DNA from: Nocardioides humi
GTDB taxonomy: Bacteria > Actinomycetota > Actinomycetes > Propionibacteriales > Nocardioidaceae
Direction: 5' to 3'
Length of the DNA stretch: 64,000 nucleotides
NCBI RefSeq assembly: GCF_006494775.1
Contig: NZ_CP041146.1
Span: 1,984,001-2,048,000, forward strand
The position numbers and the translations under genes were made by a program. Numbering within the stretch: the stretch's first letter is position 1; each line of letters begins with the position of its first letter. Shown here in pieces: positions 16,852 to 27,038 of the stretch. The notes below the pieces were generated by a model. It worked only from the letters and a program-made list of their open reading frames with translations. It had not been told where the DNA came from and ran no database searches.

Positions 16852-18501
16852 TCACTTGGCTCCGATGACCGCCGCCCACGGACCTTCCCAGTAGGGGTTG
16901 TTGAGCCAGGCTCCGCCGAGACGCTCGTTGAGGAAGAGCGTGTTGTCCCGGTAGACGAGCGGGATCGGGAACGCGTCCTCGTCGGTCATCTGGAACAGCG
17001 CCTGCGCCGTCAGCTCCGCCCGGGCGTCGTCGTCGGGCTCGGCCCGCGCCTGGCTGATCAGGTCGAAGGCCGCGGAGTTCTCGTGCCCGAAGGTGAGGAC
17101 GCCCTTGCCCACATAGCCCGAGACGATCGCGACCAGCGGGTCGGGCGCGTTCTGCACGCCCATCCGCAGCCAGAGGTCCACGCCGGCGCGCGCGTCCGGC
17201 GTCGTCAGCAGCCCGAGGAGCTCGGTCGGGTCCTTCGGCGCCAGCTCGATGTCGATGCCGGCCTGGGCGGCGGACTGCTGGATCACCGACGCCGCCTTCT
17301 CGTGCACCGGGTCCCCTGCCGTGTAGACCAGGGTGAGCGGCCGGCTCGGCGCTCCCGCGTCGTCGACCAGGCCCTTGGCCTGCTCCAGGTCCGGCTCGAG
17401 CAGATAGTCCAGCTTGTCGGTGACCTGCTGCTTGAAGACGTCGCCGCCGTAGGTGAAGGAGGACGGAGAGGAGACGGCCTGGACGTTCGGGTGTCCGTAT
17501 CCGGCGTAGCCCACCTTGGCCACGGCCTCCCGGTCGATCGCGAGGGACAGCGCCTTGCGCAGCCGGACGTCGGCGAGCGGTCCGGACTGGTCGACCGGGA
17601 TCAGCACGTCGAACAGCACCGACTTGCCGCGCTGCAGCGTGCCGTTGCTGGCGCCCTCCAGGCGGGAGGTGATCGAGAGGGGCAGGTTGTAGGCGCCGTC
17701 GATCTCGCCGGAGAGCAGCGCGCTGGCGAGCGCGTTCGGGTCGGAGACGAACCGGATGGTCAGCTTCTGGATCAGCGGCTGGTAGTCGTCGTTCCAGTAG
17801 TCCGGGTTGGCCGTCATGGTCATCGACTCGCCGGTCTGCCAGGACTCGTACTCGAAGGGACCGGAGCACATGATGCCCCCGGCGGCCGTCCCGTAGGCGT
17901 CGCCCTTCTCCTGCACGACGCTCGGCTTGTGGATGGCACCGAAGTTGGTGGCGAGCACCGTCGCGACGTAGGTGCTGTCGTGCTGGGTGAACTCGACCGT
18001 CACCTCGTTGTCGCCGGTCTTCGTGACGCTCTCGACGTTGGCGACGTTGGCCTGGTTCGTCGGAGCGACCGCCGGATCCATGACGTGGTTGAGGTTCCAC
18101 ACCACGTCGTCAGCCGTCAGCGGGGTCCCGTCCCAGTAGGTCACGCCCTCCTGGATCGGCATCACCAGTCGCGTCGGGGTCTCCCAGCGCAGCTCGGTCG
18201 CCAGGTGGGGGACGAAGTTCCAGTCGCCGTCGAGCGCGACCAGGTGGTCGCACATGATCGACTGGGGCGCGTAGTTGTTCTCCGAGAAGCCCGGGACGCC
18301 GAGACTGGTCGGCTGCGGGCTGATGTTCCACGTCACCGAGTCGACCGGTCCTGAGGCCGGCTCCATCTTGTTCGGCAGCTCGGACACGTCGACCGGCTTC
18401 GAACTGCTCCCGGACCCGCTGCCGCCGCCGTCGCATGCCGCCAGCACCGCCGCGCCCAGGACGAGCGCCACCAGGCCGGCGGCGAGACGGCGACCGCCCA
18501 T
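16852..18501 (-). CDS. Extracellular solute-binding lipoprotein, family 5 (peptide type)
   Basis: Binding protein of the Opp/Dpp-like importer, about 549 residues. It starts with MGGRRLAAGLVAL, a hydrophobic stretch and lipobox LAAC, so it should be lipid-anchored outside the membrane. The family-5 core is present (YAPQSIMCDHLVALDG, TYWDGTPLTADDV, LRKALSLAIDRE). ATG 18501 has AGGAAG just upstream; GTG 18534 in frame is an alternative but its AGAGAGGG touches the start. Ligand not readable. Confidence 0.88.
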   Translation of the reverse strand: MGGRRLAAGLVALVLGAAVLAACDGGGSGSGSSSKPVDVSELPNKMEPASGPVDSVTWNISPQPTSLGVPGFSENNYAPQSIMCDHLVALDGDWNFVPHLATELRWETPTRLVMPIQEGVTYWDGTPLTADDVVWNLNHVMDPAVAPTNQANVANVESVTKTGDNEVTVEFTQHDSTYVATVLATNFGAIHKPSVVQEKGDAYGTAAGGIMCSGPFEYESWQTGESMTMTANPDYWNDDYQPLIQKLTIRFVSDPNALASALLSGEIDGAYNLPLSITSRLEGASNGTLQRGKSVLFDVLIPVDQSGPLADVRLRKALSLAIDREAVAKVGYAGYGHPNVQAVSSPSSFTYGGDVFKQQVTDKLDYLLEPDLEQAKGLVDDAGAPSRPLTLVYTAGDPVHEKAASVIQQSAAQAGIDIELAPKDPTELLGLLTTPDARAGVDLWLRMGVQNAPDPLVAIVSGYVGKGVLTFGHENSAAFDLISQARAEPDDDARAELTAQALFQMTDEDAFPIPLVYRDNTLFLNERLGGAWLNNPYWEGPWAAVIGAK

Positions 18502-18594
18502 CCGCTTCCTGACCGTACTGATCCCATCGTCCACCCCTCTCTTGGGGACTGCCCGAAACACCGGTCCCACTGACTCGAAATCACTGTGTTGTGA

Positions 18595-18623
18595 AGCATG
18601 ACACATTCCATTTTTCTGGTCAA
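18595..18623 (-). promoter_or_regulatory. Likely promoter of the solute-binding protein operon
   Basis: On the minus strand TTGACC (18618-18623) is followed after exactly 17 bases by CATGCT (18595-18600). The -35 is good, the -10 weak. It lies about 95 bases upstream of the binding-protein start, in an AT-richer gap. Confidence 0.4.
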
Positions 18624-18628
18624 TGGTT

Positions 18629-18967
18629 CTATTCAGTCGGATTCGATTCAATATCAGGTGCGGCGATGTGCACCCGCACGTGATGCCCCGACGCGTCGAC
18701 CCAGCCGTGCTTCGCCGCGTACGCGACCATGCCGTCGAAGCCGCCCAGCAAGGACGGGTCCACGGCGGCGACCTGCTCCCGGACCCACGCCACCCGGACC
18801 CAGACGTGCTGCTCGTCGTCGGCGACGGATCCGGCGCCCTGCCGCTCCAGCGCGAGCCCGAGCGCCGCGCGGTCCGCACCGTCGCACAGGAGGGCCAGCG
18901 CGCTCATCACGGCCGGCTCCTCGACGAGCAGGACGGGAGCCGGAGCGGTACGGAGACGGAGGATCAT
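18629..18967 (-). CDS. Small protein of unknown function, 112 aa
   Basis: I do not recognise the family. The product is soluble, with two Trp-containing segments (HVWVRVAWVRE near 55-65 and AAKHGWVDASGHHVRVH near 84-100). GAGGAGGGG before the ATG, which overlaps the stop of the flavoprotein gene (ATGA), makes it very likely real and co-translated. It may be a subunit or accessory factor of that dehydrogenase. No membrane segment. Confidence 0.6.
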   Translation of the reverse strand: MILRLRTAPAPVLLVEEPAVMSALALLCDGADRAALGLALERQGAGSVADDEQHVWVRVAWVREQVAAVDPSLLGGFDGMVAYAAKHGWVDASGHHVRVHIAAPDIESNPTE

Positions 18968-20556
18968 GCGCACCCCTCCTCGGCGGTGGCGTCGGCGGCG
19001 GCCGCCTCCCCGGCGCGGAAGCCGAAGACCAGCGCCGGGCCGATGGTTCCGCCCCCGCCGGCGTACATCGCACCGAACGGGCTCGCGGCGACATTCCCGG
19101 CGGCATAGAGGCCGGGGAGGCCCCCGCTGCCGCCGGGTCGCTGGACCCGGCCCTCGGCATCGGTGCGCGGGCCGCCCTTGGTCCCGATCGCCCCCGGGTG
19201 GATCTCCAGCGCGTAGAACGGAGGCGTGACGAGCGGCCCCAGGGTCACCCCCTGGTCCCCGTGGAAGCGGTCGTAGGCGAAGTCGCCTCGACCGAAGTCG
19301 GTGTCGCGTCCGCCCGCGGCCAGGCCGTTCACCCGTCGTACCGTCTCCTCCAGCACGTCCGGTCGTACGCCGATCGCGGCGGCCAGGCCGGACCAGGTCG
19401 CGCTGCGCCGGCACCAGGCGGGATCGCTGTCGGGCGGCAGGAAGCTCGCATGGCCCGAGCGGAAGACGGCGTCGAAGACCAGCCATGACGGGGATCGCCC
19501 GAACTCGTGCCGCCCTGTGCTGATCTCCGTCATGGTGCGACCGAAGTCGTTGTAGTTGCTGGCCTCGTCGGCGTACCGCCGCCCGTCCGCGTCGACGACG
19601 ATGGAGCCCGGCGCCGCACGATGGGAGGGGAACACGATCCGGCTCCTCGGCTCTCCTCCTGCGACCGTCTCCCCCGGGATGCGGTAGGCCGGGCACCACC
19701 AGGCCTCGCTCATGTTCGCCAGGTCGGCGCCGGCCGCCATCGCCATCCGCAGCCCGTCGCCACGCACGGACGCGACGCCCAGCGCATGGGGCGCCGGGCC
19801 GCGGAGGAAGGCGCGGGTGAGGCCGGGGTCCCGCTCGAAGCCCCCACTCGCCAGGACGACCCGTCCGAGGAACTCCTCGTCGGACGTCGCGACGCCGACC
19901 ACGGCCGCGTTCCGGTCGGTGAGCAGCCGGGTAGCCCGGCAGCCGGTGCGCACGACCACGCCCGCGGCCACCGCACCGGCCGCCAACGCGACGACGAGAC
20001 CGCGTCCCATCGTCACGAGCGGTTCGGCGCCGTCGGGGAGGGCGTGGGCCGCCTTGCCGTGCAGGGTGTCGCCGAACGTGACCGGCACCGTCCCCAGGTC
20101 GCCCGGCTCGCCGAGGTGCACCTGTCGCTCGACGTCGGCGGCGCCGCCGGTCAGCGGCAGCGGCGCCGGCTCCAGGACCCGGCCACGCGGCTGCGAGCCC
20201 GGCCGTTCGTAGTAGTCGGGATGCTCCTGGACCTGCCAGCGCAGCGGGGTGAGCTCCTCCAGCAGGTCGGCCACCCGGCCCGCGTCGGCGCAGAACGCCT
20301 CGAGCATCGACGCGTCCGTCCAGCCCACGACCAGGACGCTGCGGAGGTACTCCAACGCGGCGGCGGGGCTGTCGGCGATCCCGGCCCGCGCGAGGTGGGT
20401 CGTGGCCGGCAGCCAGGCGGCTCCCGCCGACAACGCGGTGGTGCCCCCGATGCGCGGCGCCGCCTCGAGGACGGTGAGGTCCGCTCCACCACGCCTGGCC
20501 GCCAGCGCGGCCGCCAGGCCGGCGGCGCCGGAGCCGACGACCACCACCGAGCTCAT
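18964..20556 (-). CDS. FAD-dependent 3-ketosteroid delta-1-dehydrogenase-like oxidoreductase
   Basis: A 530-residue flavoprotein of the KstD / fumarate-reductase group. GSGAAGLAAALAA and LEAAPRIGGTT bind FAD at the N-terminus. Near the C-terminus LYAAGNVAASPFGAMYAGGGGTIGPALVFGFRAG-type sequence holds the second FAD motif and a Tyr at the place of the KstD active-site Tyr. KstD enzymes put a C1-C2 double bond in ring A of 3-ketosteroids. Other ene-dehydrogenases share the fold, so the substrate is inferred. ATGA overlaps link it to a VOC gene before and a small gene after. Confidence 0.8.
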   Translation of the reverse strand: MSSVVVVGSGAAGLAAALAARRGGADLTVLEAAPRIGGTTALSAGAAWLPATTHLARAGIADSPAAALEYLRSVLVVGWTDASMLEAFCADAGRVADLLEELTPLRWQVQEHPDYYERPGSQPRGRVLEPAPLPLTGGAADVERQVHLGEPGDLGTVPVTFGDTLHGKAAHALPDGAEPLVTMGRGLVVALAAGAVAAGVVVRTGCRATRLLTDRNAAVVGVATSDEEFLGRVVLASGGFERDPGLTRAFLRGPAPHALGVASVRGDGLRMAMAAGADLANMSEAWWCPAYRIPGETVAGGEPRSRIVFPSHRAAPGSIVVDADGRRYADEASNYNDFGRTMTEISTGRHEFGRSPSWLVFDAVFRSGHASFLPPDSDPAWCRRSATWSGLAAAIGVRPDVLEETVRRVNGLAAGGRDTDFGRGDFAYDRFHGDQGVTLGPLVTPPFYALEIHPGAIGTKGGPRTDAEGRVQRPGGSGGLPGLYAAGNVAASPFGAMYAGGGGTIGPALVFGFRAGEAAAADATAEEGCA

Positions 20557-21014
20557 GCGCCGCTCCCGTCCGAGCCCACCGGGCTCCACGCGACGCCCGC
20601 GCACAGCTCGACGTGGTTGCCGTCGGGGTCGGCCACGAAGGCCACGCGCACGGACTCGGAGAACGAGTACGGCGCGCGGACGACCGCGTGGCCGCGGGCG
20701 ACGGCCTGCCGCACGATCTCGTCCGGGTCCGTCACGTGGACCGTCAGGTACCTGATGCCGAGCACCGGCCCGGCCTCCCGCGGACCTCTCGGCTCGTCCC
20801 ACTGCAGCAGCTTCAGCATGCTGTTGCCGAACCGGAGTGCGGCCAGCCGGCCGTTCGGCAGGTCGAGCCGGCCGAACACCGAGAAGCCGAGCAGCGCGAC
20901 ATAGAAGCGCTCCGACGCCGCCAGGTCGGACACGTGCAGGCCTGCCGCGAGGGCGTAGGGCGCGGCCGGGTCGGGCCGCGCGGGCGGGTCGGGCTGCGGG
21001 CCCACGGCCGTCAC
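20553..21014 (-). CDS. VOC (glyoxalase fold) family protein
   Basis: About 153 residues. AAGLHVSDLAASERFYVALLGF is the typical VOC opening, and VAFVADPDGNHVELCAG the typical closing with the metal-binding Glu. GTG at 21014 overlaps the stop of the small upstream gene (GTGA), which fixes the start better than the ATG at 21029. Likely a metal-dependent lyase, epimerase or dioxygenase in the same pathway as the flavoprotein. Confidence 0.8.
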   Translation of the reverse strand: MTAVGPQPDPPARPDPAAPYALAAGLHVSDLAASERFYVALLGFSVFGRLDLPNGRLAALRFGNSMLKLLQWDEPRGPREAGPVLGIRYLTVHVTDPDEIVRQAVARGHAVVRAPYSFSESVRVAFVADPDGNHVELCAGVAWSPVGSDGSGA

Positions 21015-21181
21015 CGGGACGGGTCCCATCCGGCCATCGAGGCGTCGTAGACCTCGCTCGAGGGATGCCCGGTGCGCCACCAGTCCTCGAGGAAGGGCCG
21101 CAGCGGCGCCAGCTCCTCCCGGATCGCCCGCTCCATGTCGTCGACCACGATCGCGACCTCGAACAGCTCGCTCACTGCCAC
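21011..21181 (-). CDS. Small coupled ORF, 56 aa
   Basis: GTG 21181 stands 5 bases after GGGAAG. The product begins MAVSELFEVAIVVDDMERA, resembling the first strand and helix of a VOC domain, then has FLEDWWRTGHPS and ends after 56 residues. It is coupled to the following VOC gene by GTGA. It could be a truncated VOC half, a partner for the next VOC protein, or an unrelated small protein. GTG 21175 is a second possible start. Confidence 0.5.
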   Translation of the reverse strand: MAVSELFEVAIVVDDMERAIREELAPLRPFLEDWWRTGHPSSEVYDASMAGWDPSR

Positions 21182-21320
21182 GCGTACTTCCCATCCGGCC
21201 GACCGCGGCCGACCTCCGCCTGGGGACCGACGCCGGGCCGTCGTACCGCACCGACGGGTCCCGGGCGAACCTTTCCGGTCAGATTACGCATGTCATCCGA
21301 AATCTTCAAATATGATTCCA

Positions 21321-21350
21321 TTGACTCGATCTTTGATTCGATGACAAGAT
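21321..21350 (+). promoter_or_regulatory. Likely promoter of the NTF2/SDR/KorAB operon
   Basis: TTGACT (21321-21326), 18 bases, CAAGAT (21345-21350), then 24 bases to the ATG. It lies in the 193-bp AT-richer gap between the leftward flavoprotein cassette and the rightward operon. GATTCGAT-like sequence lies between the two boxes and also at 18641-18648 near the other end of the leftward cassette; whether it is an operator is open. Confidence 0.4.
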
Positions 21351-21374
21351 CGCGCCATCCAGCGAGGAGGCACG

Positions 21375-21833
21375 ATGGATCCGGTTGAGGCAGCACAGCG
21401 GCTCGGGCAGCTCGAGGACGTCGAGGCCATCAGGCAGCTCAAGGCCCGCTACTTCCGCCACGTCGACGCCCACGAGTTCGACGAGGTCGCGGACCTGTTC
21501 TGGCCCGACGCCCAGGTGCGCGCGACCTCCGCCATGAGCGGCCCGGCCGGCGAGTTCGTCGCGTCGCTGCGTGAGCTGTCCGCGCGACTGACCACGTTCC
21601 ACGCCGGCCACATGCCGGAGATCGCCGTGCTGCCGGACGGCACCGCGACCGGCCGCTGGTCGATGAGCTTCCACATGCAGTGGACGGGCGAGGCCGGGCT
21701 GGAGGCCGCCCAGGGCTACCGCCTGTACGAGGACACCTACCGCAAGGTCGACGGCGAGTGGCGGATCGCGGGCATGCGGATCACCGAGCCGGACGCGAAC
21801 CCCATGGTCGCCATCACCTCCCCGGCCTCGTGA
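21375..21833 (+). CDS. NTF2-fold (SnoaL-like) protein, first of a pair
   Basis: A 152-residue NTF2-like protein: LEDVEAIRQLKARYFRHVD at the start, an FHAGHMPEI strand, and YRKVDGEWRIAGMRI near the end. GAGGAGG before the ATG. It resembles the protein at 10373. The family includes ketosteroid isomerases, cyclases and hydratases with a His/Asp/Tyr cone-shaped pocket. Its stop overlaps the start of a second NTF2-fold gene (GTGA), so the two are made together and may form a hetero-oligomer. Confidence 0.8.
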   Translation: MDPVEAAQRLGQLEDVEAIRQLKARYFRHVDAHEFDEVADLFWPDAQVRATSAMSGPAGEFVASLRELSARLTTFHAGHMPEIAVLPDGTATGRWSMSFHMQWTGEAGLEAAQGYRLYEDTYRKVDGEWRIAGMRITEPDANPMVAITSPAS

Positions 21834-22387
21834 CGCCCGCTGCCCCCGACCCGGCCCCGGACCTCGAGAGCCGGCTGCGCATCCTGGAGGACCACGAGCG
21901 GATCCGCTCGCTGAAGGCCCTCTACTGCCACTACTGCAACACGGGCTGGGACGGCGCCGGCTCGGATCCGGATGCCGCGGCGGACCTCTTCACCGACGAC
22001 GCCGTGTACGACACCCCGATGACGGGCGCACTCCAGGGCAAGGTGGCCATCCGGCAGATGATGCGGGACTTCGGCCTGCGGTTCGCGATGGCCGTCCACC
22101 TGGCGACGACGCCTCGGATCCGCGTCGAGGGCGACACGGCCGAGGCCACCTGGCAGGGCCTCAACGCGCTGCTCACCCCAGCCGGACAGGCCCTGTGGTC
22201 GGGCGGCAGCTACGAGGAGCAGTACGTGCGGACGGCCGCGGGCTGGCGTTTCGGCCGGATCCGCCGACGCAGCGCGTTCCTCGCGCCGTACGACCGGGGT
22301 TGGGGCGAGGTGCGCGACGTCGCCCGACAGGTCCGCGACGACATCACCCGGCCGGTGCCGGGCGACCGGGACGGAGATCTGACATGA
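21830..22387 (+). CDS. NTF2-fold (SnoaL-like) protein, second of a pair
   Basis: A 185-residue NTF2-like protein. After a Pro-rich start, LRILEDHERIRSLKALYCHYCN forms the first helix, ADLFTDDAVYDTPM the next, and YEEQYVRTAAGWRFGRI closes the sheet. GTG start lies in the stop of the first copy (GTGA) and its own stop overlaps the SDR start (ATGA). It differs clearly from the first copy, so this is not a recent duplication. Confidence 0.8.
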   Translation: MTPAAPDPAPDLESRLRILEDHERIRSLKALYCHYCNTGWDGAGSDPDAAADLFTDDAVYDTPMTGALQGKVAIRQMMRDFGLRFAMAVHLATTPRIRVEGDTAEATWQGLNALLTPAGQALWSGGSYEEQYVRTAAGWRFGRIRRRSAFLAPYDRGWGEVRDVARQVRDDITRPVPGDRDGDLT

Positions 22388-23256
22388 CGAGCGAAGAGGG
22401 AGGACCGGACGTGACGGGACGGCTCGCGGACAAGGTCATCGTGGTCACCGGGGGCACCCGGGGGCTCGGCCGCCACATGGTGCAGACCTTCGTCGACGAA
22501 GGTGCCCACGTCACCCTGATCGGGCGCAACGCGGACGACGGGAACCAGGTCGTGGCGGAGCTGGCGGGTCGCCTCGGCTCCGCCCACTTCGCCCGAGGGG
22601 ACATCTCGGTCGAGGCCGACGTCGCCGGTGCCTTCGCAGCGGTGGCCGAGCGATGGGGTCGCCTCGACGGCGTGGTCGCGAACGCGTCCGGCTACCAGGA
22701 CAACGCCCCGCACGACGGCCTGCTCTCCGAGATGAGTCTCGACGGCTGGAACCAGATCATCGCGAGCGACCTCACCGGCACCTTCCTCACCGTCAAGCAC
22801 GCCCTCCAGGCGATGTGCGCGGGCAACGGGGGGTCGGTGGTCACCCTCGCCTCCCAGCACGCGATCCGCGGAGTGAACGGTGCGGCCGGCTACAGCGCGG
22901 CCAAGGGCGGGGTGATCGCCCTCACGCACAATGTCGCCAGCTACTACGCCCGCTACGACATCCGCTGCAACTGCATCGCTCCCGGCGTGACCCGGACCGG
23001 CGGCGAGTACCTCGAGGCCCTCCTCGACCATCCCGTGCAGGGTCCGCCGATCTGGGACGTCCACCTGGGTCGCGTCGGGCAGCCGGAGGACGTCTCGTAC
23101 GCCGCCACCTACCTCCTCGCCGACGAGTCCCGCCAGGTCAACGGCGTCATCCTCCCCGTCGACGGCGGAGCCGTCAGCGCCTCCCACTTCCGGCGCCCGG
23201 TCGCTCCCGACCTCCCCCAGTACGAGCGCAAGCGCACGCGCGCGCCCGAGTTCTGA
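22384..23256 (+). CDS. Short-chain dehydrogenase/reductase (SDR)
   Basis: SDR of 290 residues: TGGTRGLG cofactor motif, VANASGYQD in place of NNAG, catalytic Ser in LASQHAIRG, YSAAKGG with Tyr/Lys, and NCIAPGVTRT. IGRNADD after the second strand points to NADP(H). C-terminal extension of about 25 basic residues. Coupled to the NTF2-fold pair; probably acts on a hydroxy or keto group of the same substrate. Confidence 0.88.
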   Translation: MTSEEGGPDVTGRLADKVIVVTGGTRGLGRHMVQTFVDEGAHVTLIGRNADDGNQVVAELAGRLGSAHFARGDISVEADVAGAFAAVAERWGRLDGVVANASGYQDNAPHDGLLSEMSLDGWNQIIASDLTGTFLTVKHALQAMCAGNGGSVVTLASQHAIRGVNGAAGYSAAKGGVIALTHNVASYYARYDIRCNCIAPGVTRTGGEYLEALLDHPVQGPPIWDVHLGRVGQPEDVSYAATYLLADESRQVNGVILPVDGGAVSASHFRRPVAPDLPQYERKRTRAPEF

Positions 23257-23294
23257 GCGCCGGAGCCATGACCCTCGAGAGGAAGGACCCCCAC

Positions 23295-25294
<2,000 letters not shown>

Positions 25295-25298
<4 letters not shown>

Positions 25299-26350
25299 CG
25301 ACCAACAACCTGGCAGACCTGCCCATGCCCGCACATCATTCGGCGGGCACCGCCCTGGTGCCCCGGCTGGCCGAGGGCCAGACCCAGACCGGCAAGGACT
25401 TCTCCAGCGACCAAGAAGTCCGCTGGTGCCCCGGCTGCGGCGACTACGCCGTCCTCAAAGCCGTCCAGTCCTTCCTCCCCGACCTCGGACTAGCTCGGGA
25501 GAACATCGTCTTCGTCTCCGGGATCGGCTGCTCCTCGAGGTTCCCCTACTACCTCGACACCTACGGCATGCACTCCATCCACGGCCGCGCCCCCTCCATC
25601 GCCACCGGCATCGCAGTAGCCCGCGAAGACCTCTCCGTATGGGTCGTCACCGGCGACGGCGACGCCCTGTCCATCGGCGGCAACCACCTCATCCACGCCC
25701 TACGCCGCAACGTCAACATGACCATCCTGCTGTTCAACAACCGCATCTACGGCCTCACCAAAGGCCAATACTCACCCACCTCCGAAGTCGGGAAGATCAC
25801 CAAATCCACCCCCACCGGATCCCTCGACCACCCCTTCAACCCCGTCTCCCTCGCCCTCGGCGCCGAAGCCACCTTCGTCGCCCGCACCATCGACTCCGAC
25901 CGCAAACACCTCACCACCATCCTGCAAGCGGCCGCCGCCCACCGCGGCACCAGCCTGGTCGAGATCTACCAAAACTGCCCCATCTTCAACGACGGCGCCT
26001 TCGACACCCTCAAGGGACCCCAAGCCGCCGACCACCTGCTCCGCCTCGAACCCGGCCTCGAGATCACCCTCGACATCAACGGCCACACCCAGACCTGGCA
26101 CCACGACCCCACCGAGACCAACCCCACCCGCCAATTCGCCCTCTCCCGCCTCAGCGACCACAACGCCCCACCCGGCACAACCGGACAGGTCCCCATCGGC
26201 ATCTTCCGCCAGATCCACCGCCCCACCTACGACGACCAGACCCGCGCCCAGATCGCTCACGCCCGCGACGCCGCCACAGCAACCGGTGACACCGACACCG
26301 AGCGGCTCACCCAGCTCATCAACACCGGCGACACCTGGACCATCGACTGA
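25295..26350 (+). CDS. korB: 2-oxoacid:ferredoxin oxidoreductase, beta subunit (KorB)
   Basis: A 351-residue thiamine-diphosphate subunit. WCPGCGDYAVL, SGIGCSSRFPYY and the TPP/Mg motif GDGDALSIGGNH with NN 27 residues later are all intact, and NGRIYGLTKGQ-like sequence (NNRIYGLTKGQ) matches the family. It binds the 4Fe-4S cluster through the Cys of the first two motifs. Works with KorA as a heterotetramer in the cytoplasm; reduced ferredoxin could feed P450s or other enzymes in the region. Confidence 0.93.
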
Positions 26351-26386
26351 CCGCCCTTCACCCCGTTCCACGAGAGGAAATCCACC

Positions 26387-27001
26387 GTGTCCATCTCCAG
26401 TGCCTCAGCCGAGCTCACGCTCTCCACCGAAGCGCAGGACCTGATCTTCCGCCGCGCCCGGACGGCCAACACCTTCACCGCAGAGCCGGTCACGGACGAA
26501 CAGGTCCTGTCCATCATGGAGCTCGTGCGCTGGGCGCCGACGAGCGGCAACGTCCAACCGCTCCGGGTGACCGTGCTGCGCACCGACGAGGCCAAGGCAC
26601 GCCTGATCCCGCTGCTCAACGAGGGCAACCGCGCCAAGACCGCGTCCGCGCCGGTCGTCGCCGTCCTGTCGGCCGATCTCGACTTCCACGTCCACATGGA
26701 TCGGCTCATGCCCTATCTGGAAGGCGCCTCGGACTACTTCGAGAACCCGGTCGACCGTCGCCATCGGTCTGCCGAGTTCAACGCAGTCCTCCAGGCCGCG
26801 TACTTCATCCTCGGCGTGCGTGCCGCGGGTCTGGCGGCCGGTCCCATGCTGGGGTACGACGCCGCGGCGATCGACAGCGAGCTCTTCCCCGGCGGTCGCC
26901 AGCGCACGGTGCTGGTGGTCAACATCGGCCGTCCGGGGCCGGGCGCCTGGATGGACCGGCTGCCGCGCCTGCGGCCCGAGGAGACCGTTCGGTTCCTGTG
27001 A
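26387..27001 (+). CDS. Nitroreductase family protein (RutE/HadB-like)
   Basis: A 204-residue FMN enzyme. RARTANTFTAEPVTDEQV and LVRWAPTSGNVQPLRV near 23-61 are typical of the malonic-semialdehyde-reductase RutE group, and AAYFILGVRAAGLAAGPM follows. Such proteins reduce aldehydes or nitro groups with NAD(P)H. GTG start with GAGAGGAAA upstream. It trails korAB by 36 bases and may remove a reactive aldehyde made upstream; that role is inference. Confidence 0.82.
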   Translation: MSISSASAELTLSTEAQDLIFRRARTANTFTAEPVTDEQVLSIMELVRWAPTSGNVQPLRVTVLRTDEAKARLIPLLNEGNRAKTASAPVVAVLSADLDFHVHMDRLMPYLEGASDYFENPVDRRHRSAEFNAVLQAAYFILGVRAAGLAAGPMLGYDAAAIDSELFPGGRQRTVLVVNIGRPGPGAWMDRLPRLRPEETVRFL

Positions 27002-27011
27002 CCTCGCAGGC

Positions 27012-27038
27012 CCCGGCCGCGGCGGTCACTCGGCCGGG
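27012..27038. terminator. Hairpin between convergent nitroreductase and MFS genes
   Basis: CCCGGCCG (27012-27019) pairs with CGGCCGGG (27031-27038) across an 11-base loop. It covers the gap of 24 bases between convergent stops and runs into the last MFS codons. Likely shared terminator. Confidence 0.45.

Noticed and set aside
21172..21396. 74-codon minus-strand ORF over the divergent promoter
   Set aside because: Reads through promoter sequence in a frame other than the coupled small gene; no ribosome site.
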